Below, piece after piece: positions 24,344-36,284 of a DNA stretch of 64,000 nucleotides. The notes under the pieces were generated by a model. The model searched no databases and was not told the origin of the DNA. It saw only the letters and a program-made list of their open reading frames with translations. Numbering within the stretch: the first letter of the stretch is position 1; each line of letters begins with the position of its first letter. Position numbers and translations under genes: made by a program. The stretch is taken from the NCBI GenBank assembly GCA_037179335.1, contig JAKZHN010000002.1, positions 1,736,001 through 1,800,000 on the forward strand, read 5' to 3'. The DNA comes from Cyclaneusma minus. Lineage: Eukaryota > Ascomycota > Leotiomycetes > Marthamycetales > Marthamycetaceae.

Positions 24344-25732
24344 ATGTCTCTCGAAACCACCGCAGCAACCTTGAAAGCAGCAAAATTCCGTCCTCTTTTT
24401 GACCAGATCGATGGGGTCGTGCTTTGGCGGAGAGAGCCCCACGAGTTCGTCATCGAGCATGCCGGAGGCTTTGGTCTAATCCAAAAGGTACCGCCCGTCA
24501 ACGCCGTCAACGTTGGCCTCCCTCCTGGCAGATCCTCGGTATCTGGCCCTTCTCCCCCGAGCTCATCGACTCAAGCCCGAAAGCGGTCATCCGCAGCGGT
24601 TCGAGAAGGTGAGTCCACAAGCATTCGGCAATTTTAAATACAACAGTTCTCCCTTAAGCTAATATTACAGCACACTCAAATCCAGACTGCGTCATTGAAG
24701 ACAGGAGTACAAAAGCCGGGAAGTCCGGGCCAACTCTTGTAAGTCCTATTGCACACTGTTTCTCGCACACAGTCTTGACTTGGCTATTGGTGTCACCCAA
24801 GTTACCCAGCTTCACTCTCCAGCTTTCGCACCATTTCTTTCTTTCCATGCATCTCTCAACTAACATCCAACAAGTCCAAGAAGCGGCGAGGCGCGTGCAA
24901 AAGATGTCAGGGGTTGAGACACAAGTGCTCGCGTGTTAGCGGAGATGAAATTTGCATAAGGTTCGTTAAGACATTCACTAAATACCTCTTCCTTGCTACT
25001 GAATTCCCATGTCGATTCTAACAAACCGAAACGTCGGCAGGTGCCAGCGGGCGGGCGAGAAATGCGAGCCGCCGGTGACTTCATCCGACTCCCTCATGCC
25101 TCCGCCTCCGCTGCCCCCTGCCCCGCCCCGGCAAGGCGATGAACACCAGATCCCGGCACATGTTCTTCCAAGTCCTTCCGACCCGCTCCCGCCTCCGACC
25201 CCCGTGACCCTGGCCATATCTCGGGCACGACAAGAAAATACCCACCCAACAGAACGTCATGCATGCTCCACCTCCGCCTCCTCCTCCGCAGTCCACTGCT
25301 CCAATACGGCAGGAAAACCTCCATCAGAACGTCATGCATGCCCCGCCCCCGCCTCCCGCCCCTCTCCCACCTCCGCCTCCGCCCCCGCAGCCATCTGCCC
25401 CAGCCCGGCAGCCAAACAACCACCGAAACGTCATGCATGCTCCACCTCCGCCTTCCACCTCTCTCCCACCTCCGCCTCCTCCGCAATCCACTGCCCCAAC
25501 ACGGCAGGAAAACCTCCACCAAAACTTCACGCATGCTCCCCCGAATGCATCCAACACACACCCGTCTCCGCCGACTCCGTCGCTCTCCGCCTCAGACCCA
25601 TGGCAAAACAATGCACACCGAAGTAATCTCCAGAGATTCATCGACTCATGTTCTCCGGCGCAGCCAAATGAAGATGGCCGCGAGAGTAACGGGAGTTCGA
25701 GAGTCGTGTTTTTGGGCTCTAGCATGATATAA
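24344..25732 (+). CDS. Zn(II)2Cys6 protein with proline-rich repeats
   Basis: Probable fungal DNA-binding regulator. Proposed exons are 24344-24608, 24671-24738, 24875-24960, 25041-25203 and 25253-25732, giving 353 residues. The first three introns have good signals (GTGAGT...ACAG; GTAAGT...CAAG; GTTCGT...GCAG). The binuclear cluster sits at residues 119-148, spacing C-x2-C-x6-C-x8-C-x2-C-x6-C, split by intron 3 and preceded by basic KKRRG. That is internal, whereas most such proteins carry it near the N-terminus. After it come PPPP-rich segments repeating MHAPPPP...RQEN-HQNV at 25259, 25334, 25433 and 25529. The fourth intron (49 bases) is uncertain: without it, the frame changes at an ACCCACCC and ends at 25626. 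A TATATAG at about 24223 is a plausible TATA box. No fungal transcription-factor middle region is present. Confidence 0.65.
25259..25540 (+). repeat. 75-99 base tandem repeat encoding PPPP-rich units
   Basis: Each unit starts with the sequence encoding MHAPPPP (THAPP in the last, partial copy) and ends with RQEN-HQNV-like residues; unit lengths are 75, 99 and 96 bases. A degenerate upstream end of the same repeat lies at about 25225-25258 but is 4 bases longer than its counterparts. Confidence 0.85.
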
Positions 25733-28476
25733 ATGTGACAGTTTCGCGAACTGGTTGGGGAGTGCATATACTAGCTTATTATTAATGGAAAGCATTCATC
25801 ATTCTCGTCCTTCGGGACTCGTTGTTTATTGCACTTGCTCACACGGGATGGCTCCAACGATTGGAGTCTAATTCTTTGACCCTGAAACCACATGAAACCA
25901 CATAGCTATTGCGTTCCCTCCGTAGCTAGACTCGCTAGAAAAGACCTCTTCTCCACACACCAGCCGACCTACCACCTGGCAAGCCAGGTCTTGGGCAGCC
26001 AAATATAGCTGGATTCTTTCCCAGCTTATATAGATTTGTAGGTAGTTGTGTGTTTGTTAGTTAACTTGTCTTTTAATATCGGTGGGGGGGGGGGGGCGCA
26101 CCGGAACCGTGCCCCCTTTCGCTGGCAGCGGGCGCCTAAGGCTGCAATACGCCACCTCGTATCCGCATTCGCAAGTCCCCAGCCAATAAGGTGCTGCGGA
26201 ATTTCGGGTTTACTAATAGCCAATCAATTTTACGCATATGACGAAAAGCCATTATTTCACACCCCTACACGTATTATAGCTCCCCCACACTGATAGCACG
26301 CAATAATAGAAATTACGAAAAAATAATTACACGGCTAAAATTCCCTGAATGATAAAAAATAGGTAACGCTGCGCTGGCAAGTTACATTTGTAGGGTGGTG
26401 GTTTGAATTGGGTTGAAATATATAAGTGCTGGACTCCTTTCTTTCTCGGTAGACCACCCCCAAGCTGCTATAGGAGGGCGCAGCTTTCCGGCTATCAAAA
26501 ACACTAAAAAAGCAGCCCCCCCCCCGTCTTCCAATCCCTTTCCTCTTTTTCCACCTGATTTGGTTTCCCATCTCTTCAGCAGGTGGCATAACATCCTTCC
26601 AACAACACCACATATCTGCCTATCAGTATCTAACACAGAGTGAAGAGAAGTGCCTTCATGCTCACCCCCCCCGAGTACCATTTCCATCCCATTCTTCCCA
26701 AATCCCAGCGCCTCCTTCCTTTCTCCCTTCCATACATATAATGCCATAATAAAAATAAAAAAGGCGGCATATGCGTAGCATGCGTGCAAAGCTAACGGTG
26801 CAAATGGAAGAGCCTTCGCAAAGGTGGCAGTGTGCCAAATGCTTGCAATTTGGCGTATGAAAACTTAGGACGGCATCGCTGCTGTTAGAATTGTTTCTGA
26901 CTTCTGAGCTGCTTTGTTAGTAGGCGCGATGGCAGCACTTTGACCCCCTGATCCCCTCACTGTACCAATGACGAGAGCTAAGGGCCTAATGGAAACGCAC
27001 CCCTTTGCATAATGTATGAACACTTAGGCTGAAACTTAGCTTAGATTTTGCAGCCAGGAGGCCCGGAATCCCATGAGAGAATGCACAAAGGGCGAACCCG
27101 TGTCGCCCAGGACGCGGGCGGCGAATGAGCATGCGCCAAGGTATGGCGAGCTGTCTGGACTTATATAATAGGAAATTCATCGTGTCAAGACACAGGCACG
27201 AGACCTCAATATTGAGTTTTCAACTTTCATCTGGTTCTTGTGTCTATCTCTTGAGCAAGCGACATAGCATTCTGAATGCTACGTACCTACACGCTCGATT
27301 CTCCTGCAAGCACCCCATGACCCAGCCTCGCAGCCTCGCGACGTCAGAAACCACCCCACCAAGACCAATCGCCCACGAAAACACCACCGCCCCCCTACCA
27401 GTGCACGCACCCCTCCACAGAAAGGTCCCAGCCTCCACAAAATCCCACTCTCCTTCCCAGCAGGGCAAATGAATGCGCCACGCCACGGAATTCGCCCGTT
27501 CCAAGCAGGGCAGATCAAAGAATAATCAATGAATTGCACCACGCCACGGAACGTCCAGTAGAATCTGCGTAGCCACCCTTTCAGAAGAATCGCGAATGCG
27601 CAAGTCGGAAGTCGATGTAAAGAACCCCACCCACCCCGAGCAATTCCCAAACCCACCAAGGGAAGAAGGTCCATAGAGTCGAGTTTTTCAGAGCACAGCA
27701 AGTTGATGTTGCGGCTCCACGAAGGTTGTCGGACTGTAGGGAGTAAACTCCAATGCTGAAGGAAGAATAAAGCGAGATGGGTGAGGCTTGTCCGTGAGAA
27801 TTTGAATTGATCAAGTTGCGCTGAGGCCTCTTGTCTGTCTGTGCCACCTGTTGCCATTGTGCTCGCAGAAGAATCGATCGAGAAGAAATCAAGATAGCAC
27901 GTGAAACACTCTGCGAGATGGCGTGGCTGTCTGATGATGTTGCGGAGAGGAAGTGCGCCACCAGATCGCGGAATGTCAGAACGCCCGGCAGGCCCCGTCC
28001 CATCCTTCCATGCCGTGCCAATGCGTAGTGATCCAGATGCGCGCCATCGAAAAGAAACAGAAACAAGTGATCGCAGGTGTGCAGGCAAGTATGTGTAGAA
28101 AGCGACTCGTGGACGTCGCTTTATGCCATATGTATGCCGCATACCCGTGAAATGCGATGTTCGTGCGTGAAATGCGTAGTATGCATGGCAGACGCCGAGC
28201 AGCCGTCGCTATGCTGTAGTTCGCGAAACGCCCGTAAAATAAAGAAATCAATCGTAAACAAGAACTCTGTACAGACAGCCCATCCATCCTTCCCAATGCT
28301 GCCGTATGGTGCGTATGTGGTGTAACGCCTGTGAGACCTGGGGAGACGCTTGAGTGCGCCTACAAATGCTTGCATTATCTATCGCTCCGGTGCCGAAGAA
28401 CGCCTGAGATGATGCAGCTTGAAGAAATGCAGATAGCCTGAACGCCGTGCTCAAATCTCATGTATGTTGGGTATTA
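25733..28476. other. gene-free intergenic region
   Basis: No supported gene. A 13-G run lies at 26084-26096. A 287-codon minus-strand frame (27279-28142) and several shorter frames lack protein-like composition. An imperfect direct repeat around the CACGCCACGGAA strings (about 27477 and 27540) is present. No inverted-repeat element was recognised. Confidence 0.45.
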
Positions 28477-28800
28477 GCGACCTTTGTGGCGGAGGTCTTG
28501 AGTGTTGTTATTTGCAATGTGTCGCATCGCAAGTCGCGGGTTTGAGAGAAAGATAAGGGGGGTTCGATGGCGCTCAAGTCTCAAGTACCATATGCAAGCG
28601 ACCTTTGCGGCGGAGGTCTTGAGTTTTTATGAGTGATGTATCACGGGTCGGAAGAGAAGTAATGCGGACTGGTGACCAAGTCTCATTATCGTATGTTATT
28701 AGCGACCGTTGTGGCGGAGGTCGTGACAGTTGGTAAGAGCGGTGCATCGTATCGCAAGCCGCGGTCGGAAAGAAGAAAAGGGGGGTCGATATGTTCAATA
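28477..28800. repeat. three imperfect tandem copies of a ~105-120 base unit
   Basis: GCGACCTTTGTGGCGGAGG-like cores lie at 28477, 28598 and 28702. They are followed by shared TCGCATCGCAAG, GAAAGA and GGGGGGTCGAT segments. The repeats lie just 3' of the F-box gene and could reach into its 3' untranslated region. Confidence 0.75.
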
Positions 28801-28811
28801 AGATGGGCGAA

Positions 28812-31800
28812 TCAGTAGTGGCCTGAGGCACCACCGTTCGGTCCATCCCACCTTAATCGATGCTTGGGGCAAATTCGCAATTCTCCCGTGCTGTGTTCCA
28901 GCTCATGGCAGAGGCACACATCGAGGTTGTAGCCCTGGCCCATCGAATTGTAGCCAGGGAATGATGAGTAAGACGGGTATGAGCCCAGGCCCATGGATAC
29001 GCTAGCTCCTAACAACGCACTAACTGGGGGGAGACAATTTTGGCTAGATGGTGTGGGAGGGGCAGCGAAGCTCGCGTTGGATGTCTGCGAGGAGTTTCTT
29101 GTCAAGCCGCCATCTGACATGTAACTATCGTATTGGGAGAGCGGGGCTGAAGACTGAGGAGCCTGGCTGGCTGACTGAGCAGATTGATCGGCGGGTTGTG
29201 AAGTACGTGCAGCAGCAGCAGCGGCGACCTTCTTTCGCTCGGCCTTGTCGAGTTCCCACGCCGCGACAATTTTCGGCTTTAGCGTCTTGAATCCACGCAG
29301 CGTGCCGCCATCGCGGGTGACCTTGGTGGCATCTTTGAACGGCTTGCAGGACTTCACGAACTCAGCCGGAATGTCGGGCAGTTCTGTAGCTGCGATACCC
29401 ATGAAGAGTTGCCTACGCTTCTCCCTGTTCGCCTGCGGAACGGCCTTGTCCTTCGCCATCTTGTACCGAATACCAGCCTCACGCAGTCTGACTTGAACCA
29501 TGTACTCTTCGTTCTTGGTCTTTTCCTCGGCGAGGAAGTCTTCATGTCTCTGATCAAGGGTATCGACCAGATTTTGCCATTCTCCCCTTTTGGCTTGTCT
29601 TTCCGCGTCGGTCAACGTCAGATCGTCCACGAAGGGACCTGGTTCCATGTCCTTCCACTTCTTGATGATGGCATCAAGATCAGCCTTGCGGTAGACCTTG
29701 TAGACTTTGTATTCGCCATTTAGGCGATCTTGACCGTCACCGAGAAGGAAATGCGGCTTCTCCCAAGAGTCTTGACATCCATGGGGGATACACTCGAGAA
29801 ACTTGACCAGGGCAGCTCGCGAGTAGAAAGGATACTGATGACCCTTCAGAATAGTGTCCTCCTACATATGATTAGCAAGATGCATCTTCGCCATATGCAC
29901 CATTTCACTTACCTTGATGATTGCTTTCTTGAAGCATTTCTCGCACCAACGAACGAGCCAAGGGCAGTACACGCGCCTCGGTTTCTCAGTCAATGCCTCA
30001 GAAAGCTCGCAATCCTTCGCCATGCAACCCGTGCCATCCAGCAGATCGGTGTACATCCGAGCTCGCTTGCAATTCGCGGCCCTTTGCTTTTCCTGCAACG
30101 TCTCACCAGGCATGTCGTTCACGTCGATATCGCCGAAATCTTCTGGAGGACCAGGCATCTCAGGACCATAGTTGTACGCCAAGTTTCTTCGATGGAGCAT
30201 CACCGTATCGTTGATGATGTCGAAGAAACGCAGAGATGACTTGGCTACTTTTTTCAGGAACTTCGGTGGACAGAACGAGAAAATCCTCTCGAAAATCTCG
30301 TTGGGAAGAGTGTGCGCAGCCTAAGGATGGTCAACAAAGTAAAGACAACAGGAGGGGACTTGAAAACTAACCGGCGTTTCGAATGATCTTCCCGTGAGAG
30401 GGTTGTTGGCACCAAAAGGATGGCCCGTCATGGGATTGATCATAGTTCCGGGAGGGTATCGCTGGCCGGTCTGCGGATTGATTTTCGCCACAGTCAAAGC
30501 GTTCTCTTTCGTCACTTCGATGGGCTCATCCTTAGAGACTGAGGAAGCAACCTTGGCGGCAGTCTTGCGCTTCTTCGCGGATGCCTTAGCTGTGGTCTCA
30601 TCACCTTCAGCATCTTCAGCCTTGCGCTTCGAGCCTGCGCTGGCTGCGCTGGTCGTGGCTGTCTTCCTCGGCTTCCTGGCCTTCTTGGTCACAGCGACTG
30701 GTGCAATACCGGCGCCAGACATACTGCCGGGTGGAAGTGCCTGGAGGAGTTCCTGCGGTTTCTTCTTCAACTGTTTCTGAACAATGGAAGTGGTGTCCTT
30801 GTCTGGGACAATGGCTGGTGTGGCTGTGTCCACTGAACTTGCTGAAGTAGCCCCAGGTTGTTTGCTAGTGTTGGCGGAAGCTTGGTGCTCAGTAGCCAAT
30901 GCAGGTTGAATGTGGCTCAAGGCTTTGGGCGCAGCAGAAGTAGATAAAGCAGAGTGATTGTGCATGTCAGTGGAAGCTCTGTCAGTCACTGCGCCAGTTG
31001 GATCTGGTGAGCTCTGTGTGCCGCTTGAGGAAGTCAAGCGATCGCTAGCGCCAGCGGAAGATGTGATGTTGGGTACGAAGCCGGACTGATATGGTGAAGC
31101 TTGTGCGAAGTGATGCGGGGCAGCAGCCTGTCCTGCGTATGTCTGGGAAGTTTGAGGGTGGCTGCCTTGAGGATAAAGGTCAGGTCTCGTCTTCTGCTTC
31201 TTGGCCAAATGGTCGTCGCTGTCCACTTCCTCCAATGCGTGCTTCAGAGTTTGCGGTCGCGTTGGTTGAGGATGCGCAAGTATGGGTCGGGCTTGAGCTG
31301 CCATCTTCGGTTGGGAGTCCATTTGGCGAGTCCGCTGGGGGGCAATTTCGTAAGTCGGCTGAGGCATGCGTTCAGAGCGCGGTTCTTGAGGTGCCAGCTG
31401 ATGCTGCTGGAGCGGGTTGTAATTGTGGGATACAGCCTGCTGAGGTGGCCCTGGTCGGGGTAGGGTGCGGTATTGTTGTATCGGGTATGAAGCGCCGGTT
31501 GGAGGCTGCTGGGCGGCGAAGGTACTCGAGCTATAGTAGTTGCCGGATGCTGGAGGAGCTGCGCTGTGGGGGGAGTCTTTGGGTGGAGCCGACAACATGT
31601 GACTGTAGCTGTTGTTGCCGCTGCCGTCGTAGCTGTAGGTCTGGTTGGAGAGCCAAGCCTGGTTGCCAAACGGCCGCATTGGGCGCTGGTCGGTAGGGTT
31701 GTATGGCTGCTGATATCTCAGAGCTTCCCACTGCTGCTGCTGCGTGTAGTGCGCCGCAGGATAAGACGCAGAATTGGACATATGCGACGGCGGTGGCATG

Positions 31801-31859
31801 GGAGCTCGCTGGGAATCGAAGCCATGAGCTGGCTGCTCGGAACGGTTGTTGGAGTACAT
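28812..31859 (-). CDS. large F-box protein with Q/P-rich N-terminus
   Basis: Probable substrate receptor of an SCF ubiquitin ligase. Exons are 31859-30372, 30320-29913 and 29861-28812. Introns of 51 bases each (GTTAGT...TTAG; GTAAGTG...GTAG, GCTAAT branch) both fall in phase 0, and the frame closes at 981 residues. Residues 1-~330 are Gln/Pro/Ser/Tyr-rich and disordered. About 410-470 is Lys/Ala-rich with KKRK-type nuclear signals. Just before the F-box is a degenerate INPQTG/INPMTG/NNPLTG triplet. The F-box (HTLPNEIFERIFSFCPPKFL) starts exon 2 at residue 499, with a Cys-rich region (CMAKDCEL...WCEKCFKK) after it. The C-terminus has coiled stretches and a Gly/Tyr/Ser-rich tail. The methionine at 31859 is chosen over the frame's earlier start (32075) because the preceding residues look like leader. 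Confidence 0.85.
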
Positions 31860-34058
31860 ATCTGCGCAAGGTATTTCGGAACAAGAGGTTGCAGGGAGGG
31901 AAGAGATGAACAAAATGTTGAGCTCGAGCGCCGGGAGGCACACAGGATTGTCGCGGTGGAGCGCAGAATATTGTTGTTGCTTGTCGTGTGTGGGAGAAGT
32001 GGAAGTCGTCGCTGCGCAGATGTCGGCAGCAGATCTCGCCTCTTGCGATTTCGACAAGGCTGCGCTCCTCGACAAAAACAGCGGCCCCTTGGACTTAAGC
32101 GCCTCTTTTTACCTCCTCCGCAGCCGTGGCAGATGATTTGGCGTCGCCAGCCTGTGGTGGTTTAGGGAGCGAATTTGTCGGACGGGGCTGCTTGGGGCCT
32201 GTGAACTGGAGGCAACGTCGGCGCACGTCGTCGGCTACTGGCTCTGCAAATTGCACATTTGACAGGAGAAAGAGATTTTCTCAGCGATGGGAGAATAGTC
32301 AGATCTGCGGCACGCAGTCGTGGTCGTCGTCGTCGTCGCCGGGGCGAGGGAGGATGAGCAGGTCTGGGCAGGAGGTCTGGAGCGAGTGATGTCGGGACGG
32401 ACGCAGTCGGCTGGATCGCCGTAGACTTCAATTTCCTAGTGTCGCTCCAGTCAATGGGCACGACCATCGAACATCACTCTGCAGCCACATATGCTTCAAA
32501 CACCCAACACTTCGCCTTTTGCGACTTGTCGCTCTAAAACCGTCAATTCTATAATTTACTCGTCATTAGTTTACTTTCTGTTTCTTGGCCCGCCAGATCG
32601 CTCTTAGAGCGTCATGCGAGGACAGGGATTTGTCTATCTTCATCGCCTGACGGGGCCAGCGACGCAAAGTCCTCGGTTTGCCAATGTCAGATGCCTCAAC
32701 CAAGAACACTCTGTCAAACCGGTCGCCATACGCCTTACACCACGGGAACGGCCTCGAAACCGCTCCGAGTCGTCAAGTCATGACCCAAGCCGGGCTTGCC
32801 TCTTCTCGCTACAAGCCTCCATTTCAGGGCATCCGCGTCTGCTCCGTCGAGCATCGGCGTCGAGCCAGACGCCAGTGGGTGACTTTCTCCGGCATCGTGG
32901 CCGCCCCTTTTGCGCCCGAGTAGGGCGTTGCATCGGCCTGGGCGGAGGAACATGCTCCATTCATGCGTTGTACACCATCCTCCAAGAACTTTACCACGAC
33001 GGCGATTTTATATCACGATATACATACACTACCATTTGGTAGAAGGTTTTCGCAGAGGCTAGAGAGGGTCGCCCGAAATAGAAAGCCGTTCCGCATCGGT
33101 CCGTTGCTTGCACGTGCCGGCAGTACGGAGATAAAAAGGACTCGGATGGCTGCTTCTTCGGAGGAAACGACATGAACGCCTAAGATGCATGCATCTCTAA
33201 CTCTTTGTCAATGAGTTAGCCGGATATCTGACCATGACCGTTTGAAACAATATTCTGAGTTCTCAGCCATTTCAAAAGGCGGGTGACAAGTCAGGTATCG
33301 TTACTCGTTGACAGACTCCAGAGACCGGGAATGACCCAAGACACCGGAAACACCGCAGCACATGGACTCTTCACAGAGAGAAAATTTTGTGAAAAACGGC
33401 CTCAGGGAACTAGGAGTTGGCCTTGGTCTCACCATATTCGCAATGTTTATTTCAAAAGAGAAATCAAAATTAACAGAGACGGTCGCAATTGCTAAAACTC
33501 CGGCGCACACCTCCCCAGGGCGGTCAGCGAGATCGGCCTCCAGCTCGGCCTCTCATTGGCCCCCGATTAACCTAGGACCCTGAAAATATCCCCACATTCT
33601 CAGCATCATCGGAGCACCCCCCGCATTTTCACCAACCCCATGTTGCAGATCACGGCGCATATATGTATCTCTGTCCAACCTCACGCGGCCTGGTGAGTGG
33701 CAGAGACGATGAAAATGCCTCCCGTAACTCCGTCCCGGTGCCTCGAGGAGTGTACCCGCCTTCGTGTACCACTGCAGGTGAAGACGTTGAAGCTTGCGGA
33801 GATATGCTGTCTGCGTCATCGACTTAACGTCTTGGTGGATCAAGGTAAGAAAGCCATGTGTCAAGCCATGAGTTTCCTATCTCTCTGTCTTTCTCTCACT
33901 CTTACTCACCAAGTTTCCTCTTCTCGTACTCCTCTTGTTTCCTTGCTTCCTTGTTGAGTGAGTTGTGTTGTTTATGCTGTCAAGAAGCTAGGACTCGAGG
34001 CGTTGATTTCGACAGCGACTATCCGAGTCTTAAGTCATATCCGAATCCTACAGCAATC
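31860..34058. other. intergenic region between divergent genes
   Basis: Holds the promoters of the minus-strand F-box gene and the plus-strand permease. GTC triplet repeats occur near 32325. A CT-rich tract at about 33885-33955 lies 100-170 bases before the permease start and looks like a fungal leader/core promoter. No gene seen. Confidence 0.5.
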
Positions 34059-35725
34059 ATGTTTGGGCGGAGTGGGAACATAGGTGAGACCCAGCGGGGG
34101 CTGGTTGAAGTCCCAAGGCTTCATCTTCACACTTCTGACGACTCCAGAACATTCGCCGGCCTCGACAGACGTCGACCATGAAGCCGGCCTCAAGACCGAC
34201 TACTCCAATCGAGAATTCCGACTCGAAGACCCTCGATCCCCCTCACACGACGACCTCTCGCTCGAATGCCCCCCTCACACCACCGAGCGTGCCCTAATTC
34301 GCAAAATCGACCTCCACGTCATCCCCCTCCTCTGCATCCTCTACCTCCTCGCATTCCTTGACCGCGTCAACATAGCCAACGCCAAATCCTTCAACCTCAC
34401 CACCGACCTCTCCCTGACCTCCCTCGAATACAATAGCTGCCTAACCATCTTCTTCGTTCCCTACACCTTCTTCGAAATCCCCTCCAATATCCTACTCAAG
34501 CACCTTTCGCCCCGCATCTGGCTCTCCACCCTCATGTTTCTCTTCGGCATCGCCTCTGTAGCGCAAGGCCTCGTGCAAAACTATTCCGGCCTCCTCGCAA
34601 CGCGTTTTTTTCTTGGTCTTTTTGAAGCGGGGATGCTGCCGGGGTGTTTTTATTTGATTACTATGTGGTACAAACGCAATGAAGCACAGCAGCGCTGTTC
34701 GTTGTTTTTCAGCAGCACATCACTAGCCGGTGCATTTGGTGGCCTAGTGGCGTCTGCAATCGGCAAGATGGACGGAATACGCGGCTACAGCGGCTGGCGC
34801 TGGATATTCATCCTCGAAGGCATGCTGACCTGCCTCATCGCCCTATCCTTCTTCTTCCTCCTCCCCGCTTTCCCCGAATACGCAACCTGGCTTACCTCCT
34901 CCGAGCGAACGTATATCAAAGCTCGCCTCCAAGCCGACCAAGGAAAATCCGCCGCCGAACGCAAGATTTCCGCCATAGATGTGTTTAACGTGTTTAAAGA
35001 CTACAAGATTTTCCTCGGCGGCTTCATGTACTTCGGCCTTATTGTGCCCGCATATGGATTTTCCTTTTTCGCGCCTACAATTATTGGGGCTTATGGGTAT
35101 AGTGCTGTGGAGACTCAACTGCATTCTGTGGCTCCTTATGCGTGCTCGTTTGTGTTTACTATGCTTATAGCTCATGCTAGCGACCAGTTGAAGCACCGAT
35201 TCCTGTTCGCCGTTTGTCCTATTTTTATAGCCGTTGCGGGCTTTGCGATCCTGCTTTCTGTGCACGACAACCGATCTCTCGAATACGGCGCGCTCTTCCT
35301 CGTAGCAATCGGCTGCTACAGCGCCATGCCAGTAGTAATCTGCTGGTTCAACATGAATCTATCAGGACATCGGAGAAGAGCTGTGGGCACGGCGTGGCAG
35401 GTAGGGTTTGGCAATACGGGAGGGATTATCTCGACGTTTGCGTTTTTCCAGAGCGATGCGAAGAATTTCTATAGGACGGGATATGCGATTAGTGTGGCGT
35501 TTATTGGGCTGGCGGCGGTGAGTTGTGGGGGGTATGTGGTGGCGCTGGTGAGGGAGAATGGGAGGAGGGAGAAGAGGGGGGTTGGGGGGTTGACGGAGTG
35601 GGAGAAGGGGGAGTTGGGGGTGAGTATTCTTGGGTCCTGGGGATGTGTGGGGGGAGGGGGGGATAAGAAGAGAGTGCTAACGTGCGAAACAGGATTTGAA
35701 TCCGGATTATCGGTATTTGTTATGA
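34059..35725 (+). CDS. MFS permease, anion:cation symporter (Dal5/Tna1-like) family
   Basis: Predicted plasma-membrane importer of a small organic anion such as a carboxylate or vitamin; the substrate cannot be read from sequence. Exons are 34059-34083 (a 25-base first exon encoding MFGRSGNI), 34148-35619 and 35693-35725. The introns (GTGAGA...CCAG; GTGAGT...ACAG with GCTAAC) close the frame at 509 residues. The protein has an acidic N-terminal tail, then KIDLHVIPLLCILYLLAFLDRVNIANA, the hallmark first helix of this family. Twelve hydrophobic segments follow, with RFFLGLFEAGMLPG in helix 4 and GWRWIFILEG after helix 6. The last mini-exon gives the typical DLNPDYRYLL end. Confidence 0.92.
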
Positions 35726-36284
35726 TGTAGGGGCTATATGGAGATGATATATACGAATATAACGACAAGATGCACATGCCAACTTACCTCGCAGTTCCTG
35801 GGAAAGACGGAATTTACACGGCTGGCTCGTCTCCTCCTCGACGAAGGTTCTTACACATCTTACGTTCGCAAACAAGGGCAATGACGAGCCATGGCGATTT
35901 TAATCACAGCGAAGCAGCAAAGCATCAATGGACGCACAGGAACGAATTGAACGAAGTGAGCATTGCTCGAGGTATGTTCTGGGCGGCTACGTGCCGGGGC
36001 TCGGACCGCTGTTGGTTGTCCACCCCCTGTTGCGGGGCGGCTTACATGGGTATATTACCTGCATGTAGGGCATGCATGTTGGCTCACGTGCATCTGAGGC
36101 CATTCGAGCTTCCTGTTAGTTAGGTAACTTCCCCCCTCACGTCTTCTTTCCTTCGTCTTTTCCAGTCCTCGCTATGTTCTGCAAACCAGATGAACATATA
36201 GCCTGACCCAAACGGAATTTCCCAAGTCCCTTTTCTGAGCTTTCCTTTCCGTATCTTCGCAGCAATTCCCCTGCAACCACCAAG
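35726..36284. other. intergenic, no gene seen
   Basis: 3' flank of the permease and promoter of the beta-lactamase-family gene. Nothing distinctive was seen. Confidence 0.5.

Noticed and set aside
27279..28142. 287-codon minus-strand frame
   Set aside because: Trp/Cys/Arg-rich composition with no domain-like pattern; typical of a chance frame in GC-moderate DNA.
34084..34147. In-frame extension of the permease start through GTG at 34084
   Set aside because: The segment is a 64-base intron with GTGAGA and CCAG; a 25-base first exon from ATG 34059 joins in phase and gives a normal N-terminus.
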